NCBI GenBank assembly: GCA_002786915.1
Contig: PCUV01000009.1
Span: 1-64,000 of the forward strand
Reading direction: 5' to 3'
Source of the DNA: Comamonadaceae bacterium CG12_big_fil_rev_8_21_14_0_65_59_15
GTDB lineage: Bacteria > Pseudomonadota > Gammaproteobacteria > Burkholderiales > Burkholderiaceae_C
Length of the DNA stretch: 64,000 bases
Made by a program: the position numbers and the translations under genes. The first letter of the stretch is position 1; every line of letters starts with the position of its first letter. The notes beneath the pieces are model-generated. The model had not been told where the DNA came from, searched no databases, and was given only the letters and a program-made list of their open reading frames with translations. Of this stretch, positions 54,301-61,412 are shown piece by piece.

Positions 54301-54855
54301 CAAAAATTGCTCGTGTCGCTCGGCTTGCGGGCTGCGTTGGGCAACCGGGTTGGCCTGCGCCTGGTTGCTGCGCTCCACCTCTTTAAGCCAGCGCATCACC
54401 TGCGCCTGGGCTTCCAGCCGGGCGATTTCCTTCACACGCTCTTCGAGCATCTTGCGCTGCGCCTGCGCTTGCTCTGAGGTCATGGCCTTGGGCGCGGGAC
54501 GCGCGGGTGGGGCCTGGCCCAGCAGTTGCGCGCCTTTGTAGGCGGCCTTGATCAACAGCGCCACGCCGTGCTTGCATTGGTAGCCTACCGGGCAGGTGCA
54601 GTCGCTGTCCCATTCCAGCACCTGGCCGTTAGCGCCGCGCCTGACCTCGATGGACAATTCATACGGGCGGCGCTGGCTGCCCTGCACCTCGCCCAGCAAG
54701 AGCCAGTAGTCTTTGAGCGGTTCGATCGTCAGGTCGAGCACGCGCTGGTTGCGGTACAAATCCAGCCCACGCGCGTAGGTGGCGCTGTCGCAGCGCTGCA
54801 CCAGCGTGGCCAGGTCCAGCCAGAGCCCATGCATGGGTTGATGGTTTGATGCCAA
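51388..54855 (-). CDS. SWIM zinc-finger SNF2-family helicase
   Basis: A 1155-residue SWI2/SNF2 ATPase. A SWIM zinc finger near residues 84-98 (CTCPVGYQCKHG) and a ~550-residue middle region precede the helicase core: motif I ILADDMGLGKTLQ near residue 715, DEAQ box (ALDEAQNIKN), SGTPMENNL, and C-terminal motifs SLKAGGVGLNLPQADT and ATDRAHRIGQ. Such proteins remodel protein-DNA complexes or restart stalled transcription/replication (HepA/RapA relatives). Standalone, with lipA upstream on the same strand. Its 3' end is duplicated at 49993-50440. Confidence 0.88.
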   Translation of the reverse strand: MASNHQPMHGLWLDLATLVQRCDSATYARGLDLYRNQRVLDLTIEPLKDYWLLLGEVQGSQRRPYELSIEVRRGANGQVLEWDSDCTCPVGYQCKHGVALLIKAAYKGAQLLGQAPPARPAPKAMTSEQAQAQRKMLEERVKEIARLEAQAQVMRWLKEVERSNQAQANPVAQRSPQAERHEQFLYMLTIQGPQSASPQLMLEVMLSYPKVAGGWAKPKSMRFFPEKGQPVFDLASEADHDVLQLMKALPSVGSGYYYSYSNKSKVTPEGKYGVEALQKAASTGRLYISDGKGALGNPVQWGASQPISWAWHEVTTAQSAEDMWALRARLTHSEAKLCLNTPPLYLDAANSLCGPVDVHGMSMGQVTALLKAPAMQAQALKALQNELVQQLGPVPLPPVIEPMPTLSGLTPRACLQLHPSAPQDVASCGLIQATLRFAYGEHRGWWVGQGQTVVLETAQGRVLLQRDAQVELEMMALLMDLGLTSLRAGVFGMTGAGAQQTWLQWADSDYAALRDAGFEVTLDDSLQDWISHADALDVALQHQGDDEATSPWFDLSLGIEINGVRHNILPMLPSLIATAAQSPRDATTGLPDLPPYLYLSAPAGGFIRVPSDNLKPWLGALLELVGDRDHDFSGDSLKLSRMDAMRTAASLGEGAVWAGAQHLREMVQRLSGRTELPEVALPTSVKAQLRPYQQQGVNWLQFLREYGLAGILADDMGLGKTLQTLAHIQIEKDAGRLTHPALIIAPVSLMGNWKREAERFCPDLRALVIHGADRHEVTGSTHDHDIVIAPYSLLPRDREGWLQGQWHLVALDEAQNIKNANTHAAEVASELKARHRLCLSGTPMENNLGEIWSLFHFLMPGFLGSQKRFTELFRKPIEKQGDPEAMFQLRARVTPFMLRRTKALVADELPPKVETIMRVELSGKQADLYETIRLGMEKTVREALDAKGLAKSQITILDALLKLRQVCCDPHLVKLAAAKKVTTSAKLEQLMTMLPEMLKEGRRILLFSQFTTMLTLIEAELAQRNIKWVKLTGQSQKRDDLINQFTSGEVPLFLISLKAGGVGLNLPQADTVIHYDPWWNPAVENQATDRAHRIGQTKSVWVVKLVAQGTIEERILALQERKAALADSMYSGSVGRKQPLFSESDLQELLKPLSK

Positions 54856-54894
54856 ATTGACCTCTAGCCCTTGTCAATCAAGTCTAAATAGCTA

Positions 54895-54910
54895 TGCTAA
54901 TAATAGCATT
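54895..54910. terminator. Small palindrome between lipA and the helicase gene
   Basis: ATGCTA, ATAA, TAGCAT is a perfect 6-bp palindromic stem that overlaps the last bases of lipA. It may be a weak terminator or a remnant of a repeat. Confidence 0.3.
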
Positions 54911-55910
54911 ATGCACTGGCGTTGGCTAAAGCGTGGCCGGCCTGCTGATCGGCGTGGTAGCTGCTGCGCACCATGGCGCCCACGGCGGCGTGGCTGAAAC
55001 CCATCTCGTAGGCTTTGGCTTCGAACATCTTGAACACGTCCGGGTGCACGTAGCGTTTGACCGTCAGGTGGGAGGTAGAAGGGGCCAGATACTGGCCAAT
55101 GGTCAGCATGTTGATGCCGTGCGCGCGCATGTCGCGCATCACGTCCAGAATCTCGTCGTCGGTTTCACCCAGGCCCACCATCAGGCCGCTTTTGGTCGGT
55201 ACGTCGGGGTGTAGCGCCTTGAATTTTTTCAGCAGGTTCAGGCTGAATTGGTAGTCCGAGCCAGGGCGCGCTTCTTTGTACAGGCGCGGGATGGTCTCCA
55301 GGTTGTGGTTCATCACGTCGGGTGGCGCGGCCTTGAGGATTTCGAGCGCGCGGTCGTCGCGGCCGCGAAAGTCGGGTACAAGCACCTCGATTTGCGTCTG
55401 CGGCGACTTTTCGCGGATGCTTTGAATGCATGCCACAAAGTGCCCCGCGCCGCCGTCGCGCAAGTCGTCACGGTCCACGCTGGTGATGACCACGTATTTG
55501 AGCTTGAGCTGGGCAATGGTGTTGGCCAGGTTGATGGGCTCGTTGGCATCGAGCGGGTCGGGGCGGCCATGGCCGACATCGCAAAACGGGCAGCGCCGCG
55601 TGCATTTGTCGCCCATGATCATGAAGGTGGCGGTGCCGTGGCCAAAGCATTCACCAATGTTGGGGCAGCTGGCTTCCTCGCACACGGTCACCAGCTTGTT
55701 GGCGCGCAGCACGTCCTTGATTTCATAAAACCGGGTGGTTGGGCTGCCGGCCTTGACGCGAATCCACTCCGGCTTGCGCAGCACCTCACCCTGCACCACC
55801 TTGACCGGAATGCGTGACAGCTTGGCGGCAGACTTTTGTTTGGCCGTAGCGTCGTAGAGCTCGGCGCTTTGGGGTTCGCGTACCGTGTTGGATTCTTTTG
55901 AGGTATTCAT
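54909..55910 (-). CDS. lipA: Lipoyl synthase (LipA)
   Basis: A 333-residue radical-SAM enzyme that inserts two sulfurs into octanoyl groups. The auxiliary cluster motif [12 protein letters not shown] (near residue 75) and radical-SAM motif [13 protein letters not shown] (near 106) are intact, as is the C-terminal serine ligand in [11 protein letters not shown] 55910 (MNTSKESN) is chosen; the longer frame to 56003 lacks support. It lies 92 bp after lipB in the classic lipB-lipA order. Confidence 0.93.
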   Translation of the reverse strand: MNTSKESNTVREPQSAELYDATAKQKSAAKLSRIPVKVVQGEVLRKPEWIRVKAGSPTTRFYEIKDVLRANKLVTVCEEASCPNIGECFGHGTATFMIMGDKCTRRCPFCDVGHGRPDPLDANEPINLANTIAQLKLKYVVITSVDRDDLRDGGAGHFVACIQSIREKSPQTQIEVLVPDFRGRDDRALEILKAAPPDVMNHNLETIPRLYKEARPGSDYQFSLNLLKKFKALHPDVPTKSGLMVGLGETDDEILDVMRDMRAHGINMLTIGQYLAPSTSHLTVKRYVHPDVFKMFEAKAYEMGFSHAAVGAMVRSSYHADQQAGHALANASA

Positions 55911-56002
55911 AAGCTGCTTGTTGGGTTGCCACTGCGAGCGTAGCGCGGCAGTCCATGCATTGGTTTGCAATGGATTGCCTTGCTGCATTTGCAATGACGG
56001 CA

Positions 56003-56734
56003 TCAGGGGGCAAGGTAAGCCGAAAGTTTTTTGCTGAACACGTCAGCCACTTCTCGCCAGCTTGCAGAAACGCCGATTGTAAAAAGGTCCACAGTTTGCA
56101 GCCCCTGGTAACCGCAGGGGTTGATGCGCGAGTAGGGTTCCAGGTCCATCGCCACGTTCAGCGCCACGCCGTGGTAGGTGCAGTTGCGACTGACCTTGAT
56201 ACCTAAAGCGCCGATTTTGCCCAGGCCTTCAAAATTGGGGTCAGAGCCGTTCCGCTGCGCGGCCGGATCCGACCCCGATTTAGAAGGTCGTTGTGGCAGC
56301 AGCGCGTGGCCGGCCGGGTCGTCCAGCCGCACATAAATGCCGGGCGCACCCGCCACGCGGTGGCCGGTTACGCCAAAGTGCAGCAGTGTGCGGATCACCG
56401 CCTCTTCAATGCGATAGACGTATTCCTTGACGAAATAGCCACGGCGTTTCAAGTTCAGCAACGGGTAAGCCACCACCTGCCCCGGGCCGTGGTAAGTGAC
56501 CTGGCCGCCCCGGTTGGTTTGCACCACGGGGATGTTTCCGGGGTTGAAGATATGCTCTTTTTTGCCCGCCAGCCCTTGTGTATAAACCGGAGTGTGCTCG
56601 CATATCCATAGTTCGTCAGGGGTGCTGTCGGTACGCGCCGCCGTAAAGTCCTGCATAGCCGCGTAGGTGGGCTCGTAAGCCAGTCTGCGTCCCAAGTTAA
56701 TTGGGGTCAGATTCCAATTATTTTTTTCTGACAT
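56003..56734 (-). CDS. lipB: Octanoyltransferase (LipB) with REP-derived insertions
   Basis: A 243-residue lipoate-protein ligase B that transfers octanoyl from ACP to lipoyl domains. Conserved regions are [37 protein letters not shown] with the catalytic Lys and Cys, and [12 protein letters not shown]. Two segments look foreign. The first ~13 residues ([13 protein letters not shown]) come from a GGGGTCAGA repeat at 56697-56720, and about 20 residues before GLGKIG come from a hairpin repeat at 56232-56281. Both are in frame. ATG 56734 is inferred; the original start may have been replaced by the repeat. Confidence 0.85.
   Translation of the reverse strand: MSEKNNWNLTPINLGRRLAYEPTYAAMQDFTAARTDSTPDELWICEHTPVYTQGLAGKKEHIFNPGNIPVVQTNRGGQVTYHGPGQVVAYPLLNLKRRGYFVKEYVYRIEEAVIRTLLHFGVTGHRVAGAPGIYVRLDDPAGHALLPQRPSKSGSDPAAQRNGSDPNFEGLGKIGALGIKVSRNCTYHGVALNVAMDLEPYSRINPCGYQGLQTVDLFTIGVSASWREVADVFSKKLSAYLAP
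56232..56281. repeat. REP-like palindrome inside lipB
   Basis: AAATTGGGGTCAGAGCC at 56232 pairs with GGATCCGACCCCGATTT ending at 56281. It adds about 17 codons to lipB in frame (around residues [14 protein letters not shown]) in a loop before the active-site Lys. Same GGGGTCAGA core as the three repeats at 56.7-56.9 kb. Confidence 0.6.
56697..56720. repeat. REP-like repeat at the lipB 5' end
   Basis: TTAATTGGGGTCAGATTCC followed by AATTA. On the minus strand it encodes residues NWNLTPIN of lipB, so it contributes to that gene's N-terminus. Confidence 0.55.
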
Positions 56735-56745
56735 GACGTTTGCAC

Positions 56746-56820
56746 CTACAAAACAACCTTGACCAAGGGGTGGGTCGATAGTGTTCGGTACAACTCGTCC
56801 AACTGCTCGCGGCTGGAGAT
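56746..56820 (-). pseudogene. Displaced 3' end of ybeD
   Basis: Twenty-four codons plus a stop, read leftwards: [20 protein letters not shown] then VVL. They match the C-terminus of the intact ybeD at 63131-63424 almost perfectly at protein level ([19 protein letters not shown]), while the DNA differs at roughly 30% of positions by hand count. It lies just upstream of lipB, where the end of ybeD normally is in related genomes, so the restriction-modification island separates it from the rest of the gene. Confidence 0.75.
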
Positions 56821-56821
56821 G

Positions 56822-56843
56822 AATGGGGGTCAGAGTCGAATTG
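56822..56843. repeat. REP-like repeat left of the R-M island
   Basis: AATGGGGGTCAGAGTCGAAT plus TG, directly abutting the ybeD remnant. It is inverted relative to the next copy at 56873-56899, so the pair forms a larger inverted repeat. Confidence 0.55.
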
Positions 56844-56872
56844 TTTTCCATGTCTTTTGCGTCGGATGCGAT

Positions 56873-56899
56873 TTAATTGGAATCTGACCCCCATTAATT
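56873..56899. repeat. REP-like repeat overlapping the end of res
   Basis: TTAATTGGAATCTGACCCCC then ATTAATT; it contains the stop codon of the restriction gene. It faces the copy at 56822-56843. No RAYT transposase gene, the usual mobiliser of REPs, is in the window. Confidence 0.55.
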
Positions 56900-59578
56900 G
56901 TTCAGCAGCTGGTTGAGTTGGTCGGCTAGGCCGACACCGGCGCGGTCTTTCACCACGTAGCCAAACACGCAGCGCCCGCCGCTGGTGCGCGCCCACAGTT
57001 CGCCCACCTGGCGTTTCTCGATCTCATACGGATCATTGAGCAAATGCGCACCCTTGTATTCGATCACGGCGATGCGGCCGTCTGTCAGTTCAGCCACAAA
57101 GTCGGGGTAAAAACGCCCGCGTGAGGTGGCCAGGCCAAAGCCGCAGGGGGCGGTGTCGAGGTTGCGCACCCAGTGTTTCACAGCCGGGTGATGGTCCAGC
57201 AGCTGGGCGCAGGCAAATTCTTCGCCGCCGTCTTTCAAGTCTGCCAGCACTGGGTAAAAGTGCTTGGCAAACTGGTAGCGCCCGGGGTAGCGCGAGCCCG
57301 CGGGTGCCGGGTAACGGTTGGGCTCAAACACCAGCGGGTGCTGCCAGTCGGGCGAAATTTGCCAGGCTTCTTCCAACACCAGCTGGCGAAATTGCGTTTT
57401 GGCAGCGCGGTCTTTCAGGTCGCCCACATGGGCTTCAATGTCTTGTGCCAGTTTGAAGCGCGCCTTGGCCAAGGCCACCAGTGACAGGCCTTTTTCATTC
57501 AGCAGGTGGTTGACCACCGCAGCAAAGTAGCTGCGGCGCTGGGTTTGGGTGAACTCGGGCAGTTTTTGAAACAGCGACTGGTCTAGCCAGCGCACCAGGT
57601 CGTCAGCGGCGATGGTGCTTGAGCCATAGTCAAACGCGATTTGGTTGGCATCGGCTGCGCGCATCTGCACGTGTGCGTCTTTGAGGTAAATCTCAAACGT
57701 GTTGGATTGCTCCACCACGTGAAAGCCGGGCAACTGCACTGCGTCGGGGGTGAGCAAGTCCAGCTCCAGGGTCTCCAGCACAGCCTCGCGCTCCAGCGGC
57801 CAAAGCTGGCCTTGCGTTGTGGTGCGATACGCCAAGCCGGGCACCGGGGCGAACTGTGCGCCGCGCGAGGCGGGCGCGGCCTGGGCGCATACCAGGGCGT
57901 TGTGTTCGGCCACTTTGTCACGCACCTGCGCCTGCTTTTTGGCCCCGCGCACCTGCGCCAGCAGCGCGGTCTCCAGTTCGGCAGAAATCGGGCCATTGAC
58001 CTGCACGCTGGCGCTGCCTGCCACCTGCACCGCGCTCACCCCAGCCATGCCCAGCAGCTCTGGTGAGGCGGACATTGCTTCAAAAACAGTAGCTACTGGC
58101 GCATATTCCACATGGGCTAGAGCCTGATTTGATTCAAACAATGGCAAGCTGGCTTGCTGCACGATCATCGAGGCCACGTCCAGCGCCTCAAAACCCATGT
58201 GGTTGATCAGGCGGTCGGCCAGCTCGTGTGCCGCGCTGGAAAACTGGGCCTCGCACACATGGGCGTAGGCCTTGTTCAGCGCCTCGCGCCCACGCCGTTT
58301 GGCGTAAGGCATGCGCAGCACGCGGCCCAGCAGCTGCTCGACCGCCGTGGCGCTGGAGAGCTTTTGCAGCGAGCACAGCACGTAGGCAAACGGGCAGTCC
58401 CAGCCTTCGCGCAGGGCTTGCACGGTGATGACAAAACGCACCGGGCAAGTGCGTGCGCTCAAGTCCAGGCCGTCCAGCTCACGGGTGTCACCGGTAGCCA
58501 CCACGATGTGCTCAACCGGAATGTGCAACTCGTCTTGCAGGTACAGGCGCAAGGCTTCTGGTGGCACCTCGTCGTTGACGTTTTGCGCTTGAAACAGCAC
58601 GATCGGGCGCAGGTAGCCGTTGCCAGCGGCCTCGTCCTTGAGGGCTTCGGCCTCCAGCGCGTTTTGGGTTTGCACGGCGGCAAACACCGCTTGCGGCCAG
58701 CCCTGCGGGTGCTCGGCCAGGGCAATCGGCAGCTTGACCATGCTCTCTGCTGCCAGTTCTTGCGCGCTGACGTGGTACAGCACGTTGGTTTTGCCGGGCA
58801 CGGGGGTGGCGGTCAGCTCCAGAATGATGTTGGGGTTCAGCCGCTTCAAGGCGGTAAAACTCTTGTCGGTTTTGGTGTTGTGTGCCTCGTCCACGATGAC
58901 GATGGGTTCGTGCAGTGCCAGCCAGTTCACCAGGCTCCAGCGTGGCTGACCGGCAAAGCTTTTCAGGATGCCGCCCTTGCTGTCTGCGGCGGCCTCGTCA
59001 GCCGTCACCACCGCGTCGGGCAAGCCGTGCAGCACCTGTAGCCGTGCCTGTGTGCAGCCTTGGAAGTGCCGCTCAAAGCGCTCCGAGAAGCTATAGACGT
59101 TGCGCTTGTCGGTGTCGTCAATGCGAAAGCTCTGGATGGTGGCCACCACAATGACGGCACGCTGGCCCCAATCAGACGGCGCAATCTGCGCCACGTCGTC
59201 CAACTCACACACCTGCACCCCCGCACCATAGGCCGCCACCAAAGCCTCGCGGTACGGGTGACCAGCCGTTTGCAGGCACTTTAACGCTTGGCTGCGAATG
59301 GTGTCGCTGGGCACCAGCCACAGCACCACCGGTGCATCTGATGCCAGCCATTGGCGCGCCAGCAACGGCACGGCGTGTGCCGCCATGATGGTTTTGCCAC
59401 CACCGGTGGGGATGCGCAGGCACACGCAGGGCACGGCAGCAAACGGTTCCGGGTTGTAGGCGCGGCCACTGAGTTCACCAAACGCCAGCGCCGGGCCCTT
59501 AAGCTGCGCCGAACGCGCAAACGCCGTCAAGCTGTCCAGCGCGGCTTGTTGGTACGACTTGAGAGTGAGGGTGGTCAT
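56894..59578 (-). CDS. res: Type III restriction endonuclease subunit (Res)
   Basis: An 894-residue superfamily 2 helicase-nuclease. Motif I is RIPTGGGKTIMAA (near residue 55), motif II IVIVDEAHNTKTD (near 226), motif III LELTATPVPG and motif VI QLLGRVLRMPYAK. The C-terminal PD-(D/E)xK nuclease shows FYPDFVAEL...IAVIEYKG (near residue 845). Type III Res acts with Mod to cleave DNA with unmethylated head-to-head sites. About 20 residues near 480-500 (SNQALAHVEYAPVATVFEA) derive from the repeat at 58077-58139. Upstream is an AT-rich gap with its own likely control region. Confidence 0.87.
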   Translation of the reverse strand: MTTLTLKSYQQAALDSLTAFARSAQLKGPALAFGELSGRAYNPEPFAAVPCVCLRIPTGGGKTIMAAHAVPLLARQWLASDAPVVLWLVPSDTIRSQALKCLQTAGHPYREALVAAYGAGVQVCELDDVAQIAPSDWGQRAVIVVATIQSFRIDDTDKRNVYSFSERFERHFQGCTQARLQVLHGLPDAVVTADEAAADSKGGILKSFAGQPRWSLVNWLALHEPIVIVDEAHNTKTDKSFTALKRLNPNIILELTATPVPGKTNVLYHVSAQELAAESMVKLPIALAEHPQGWPQAVFAAVQTQNALEAEALKDEAAGNGYLRPIVLFQAQNVNDEVPPEALRLYLQDELHIPVEHIVVATGDTRELDGLDLSARTCPVRFVITVQALREGWDCPFAYVLCSLQKLSSATAVEQLLGRVLRMPYAKRRGREALNKAYAHVCEAQFSSAAHELADRLINHMGFEALDVASMIVQQASLPLFESNQALAHVEYAPVATVFEAMSASPELLGMAGVSAVQVAGSASVQVNGPISAELETALLAQVRGAKKQAQVRDKVAEHNALVCAQAAPASRGAQFAPVPGLAYRTTTQGQLWPLEREAVLETLELDLLTPDAVQLPGFHVVEQSNTFEIYLKDAHVQMRAADANQIAFDYGSSTIAADDLVRWLDQSLFQKLPEFTQTQRRSYFAAVVNHLLNEKGLSLVALAKARFKLAQDIEAHVGDLKDRAAKTQFRQLVLEEAWQISPDWQHPLVFEPNRYPAPAGSRYPGRYQFAKHFYPVLADLKDGGEEFACAQLLDHHPAVKHWVRNLDTAPCGFGLATSRGRFYPDFVAELTDGRIAVIEYKGAHLLNDPYEIEKRQVGELWARTSGGRCVFGYVVKDRAGVGLADQLNQLLNN
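58077..58139. repeat. In-frame short repeat element, copy B (in res)
   Basis: Begins GCTTCAAAAACAGTAGCTAC and contains GGGCTAGAGCC. It aligns with the elements at 44482-44536 and 61661-61722 and keeps the res reading frame open. Confidence 0.55.
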
Positions 59579-59616
59579 GGGTTAAAACTACGGATAGTTC
59601 AAATAAATTTTCAGCG

Positions 59617-59717
59617 GTTAAACAATTCTAACTATTTGAATTAATTGAATAATTTCTTTTGAAACAGGCAAAAAGTTGTTTAACTAAAAATTTCTTTGTG
59701 CCTGTTAAACAACTTTT
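59617..59717. promoter_or_regulatory. AT-rich control region with three TTGTTTAAC sites before res
   Basis: TTGTTTAAC occurs at 59676-59684 and, inverted, at 59617-59625 and 59704-59712. The last two sites around 59671-59717 make a 14-bp perfect inverted repeat (AAAAGTTGTTTAAC) spanning the end of the Schlafen-like gene. The stretch is far more AT-rich than its surroundings. It probably separates res from the upstream genes as an independent promoter, possibly controlled by a DNA-binding protein of the island. Confidence 0.45.
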
Positions 59718-61410
59718 ATTCCTTGATGCGCCAGATAGCGCCCGCACCACGCGCAGGCCCTGTGGGGGCTACTTCGATGAAAACGCCTTCTAAACCACGC
59801 AACCGCAAAGCAGTGCGCAAGTTTTTGACTTTGGTTTCTTTTTCCTTAGTTGACAGCACATCAGGCAATTTATTGAGTACGAGCTGGCGTAGCTGATCCC
59901 CAGTCGCTGGACCAAGTCGCAGCCGCTTCAGAATGGTTCGTTTGTAATGTTCGTCGTCAAAACCCTTGTTTAGCACGTATTGGTTTTGTGTATTGGTGAC
60001 TTTGGCGACCACGGCACTGACAAAGAAGTTGGGTTTGCGTCCCTCGATCAATTTGGCTTTGCGCAGCAGACTTGCTTGCTCGTCGGCTACCTTGAGTTTC
60101 TTTTGCACTCGGTCTAGCCAGATAACCTGCTCCATGGGCAAGTCCGTATGCTCCATCAATAACCGACTGTAATTCTCATCAATCTGCTGGCCATAGATGT
60201 TGAACACGGTCTCGGCGCGTGTCGACCCTTCATAGTCCGGCAACGGCAAGTAGCGCTTGCGCTGGCTGGTCACCATGTCGCGGATACCGTAGCCACCTTT
60301 GTCGATCATGCCGATGTTGTTCATGGCAACCGCTAACCAGTTGTTGCGGTACACGCTGGGCGTACGCTCGCCGGTGAAATAGTCTTCGGGTTTGCCATCC
60401 ACAAAGCCGCCCAGGTTGCTCAGGCGCAGCCGTCCCACCGTTTCCAGCACCACAATGCGCCCGGCCTGTTCGTAATCTTGATGTGCGATGCAGTTGTGCA
60501 GGCCCTCCAGGATGACTTTGATGTCATAGCGGGGCAACTCGATGGCCAGTAACTCTGTCGCCGGGAACAGCTTGATGTTGGGGTTGCGGATGTGCTGCCC
60601 CACCTCTGTGGTTGTGAGCAAAAACGGTGGGCCAAAATGCTTGGCAATACGCTCGTCGGGCACTTTCCAGGTGATTTCGGCGGTGCTGTTGGGCAGCAGC
60701 CCCACGCTCTGGGGCAGACCCAGCAATAGCAAGGCCGTGCGGGTGATCTTGCCGTGCAGGGTGATCTTGGCACGGTCCAGAAACTCTTCGGTACTCCATC
60801 CCGTGATTTCCCCAGCCCAGCGCTCCTGCTGGTGCTTGGCGGCAAATTTTTCTCTGGCCTTGGCAATGGCCGTCACATCCAGATCGGCCAAGGTCGCGTT
60901 AGGCACCAGCTCTGCACTCCAGTCCTGGCCTGCGATCAGCTCCGTCAAAATGCCGCGCAGGCGGTCTGGTCGCAATTCCACCAGACTGTCGCCATCGCGC
61001 TGCCACGCCTTGTCATGCGCGTGCACCGGTTGCCTGGGCGCATGGTGTGGCACATGCACCAGCCAGACCACCGCGCCGGTATCGCTGGCTTGCAAGGCTT
61101 CCACGCTCAGCCCCACGGAGGGCAGACCGGGCGTTTTGCCCAGGATTCGGTGGATGATGTTCTCTGGCGTGTAGTCGGCAAAGTCCTGAATGCCAGTGAC
61201 GGCCAACGATTTGTCCTTGACGCCAATCACGACGCAGCCACCGTCCATATTGGCCAGCGCCGATACATACGACACCAGGTCTTCACCCTTTCGGCCGGAA
61301 ATGTTGGACTTCAGGCTGGCCCATTCCTTCCACTCCACGCGTTCATCTTCTTGCGGAAAACGCGCTCTGATAAAGGCTTGCAAGTCTTTTGCGGTCATGT
61401 TGCTGTTCAT
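59716..61410 (-). CDS. Schlafen/AlbA_2-domain ATPase-like protein
   Basis: A 564-residue protein. The N-terminal AlbA_2/Schlafen domain (DERVEWKEWASLKSNISGRK, SALANMDGGCVVIGVKD) is followed by a RecG-C/HATPase_c_4-type region (LHNCIAHQDYEQ; GRLRLSNLGGF). A C-terminal ~150-residue part ends in a winged-helix-like segment. Proteins of this build are found as accessory regulators or effectors in defence loci; their biochemical role is poorly defined. It lies between mod (2 bp away) and res (137 bp away), so it travels with the R-M genes. Confidence 0.78.
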   Translation of the reverse strand: MNSNMTAKDLQAFIRARFPQEDERVEWKEWASLKSNISGRKGEDLVSYVSALANMDGGCVVIGVKDKSLAVTGIQDFADYTPENIIHRILGKTPGLPSVGLSVEALQASDTGAVVWLVHVPHHAPRQPVHAHDKAWQRDGDSLVELRPDRLRGILTELIAGQDWSAELVPNATLADLDVTAIAKAREKFAAKHQQERWAGEITGWSTEEFLDRAKITLHGKITRTALLLLGLPQSVGLLPNSTAEITWKVPDERIAKHFGPPFLLTTTEVGQHIRNPNIKLFPATELLAIELPRYDIKVILEGLHNCIAHQDYEQAGRIVVLETVGRLRLSNLGGFVDGKPEDYFTGERTPSVYRNNWLAVAMNNIGMIDKGGYGIRDMVTSQRKRYLPLPDYEGSTRAETVFNIYGQQIDENYSRLLMEHTDLPMEQVIWLDRVQKKLKVADEQASLLRKAKLIEGRKPNFFVSAVVAKVTNTQNQYVLNKGFDDEHYKRTILKRLRLGPATGDQLRQLVLNKLPDVLSTKEKETKVKNLRTALRLRGLEGVFIEVAPTGPARGAGAIWRIKE

Positions 61411-61412
61411 CG

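Noticed and set aside
52870-54477. 535-codon plus-strand frame opposite the SNF2 helicase gene
   Set aside because: Composition rich in His, Gln, Arg and Val is typical of antisense frames, and the other strand encodes all helicase motifs.
56822-56899. CRISPR-like repeats
   Set aside because: Repeats are inverted, unevenly spaced and only a few in number; they fit REP elements.
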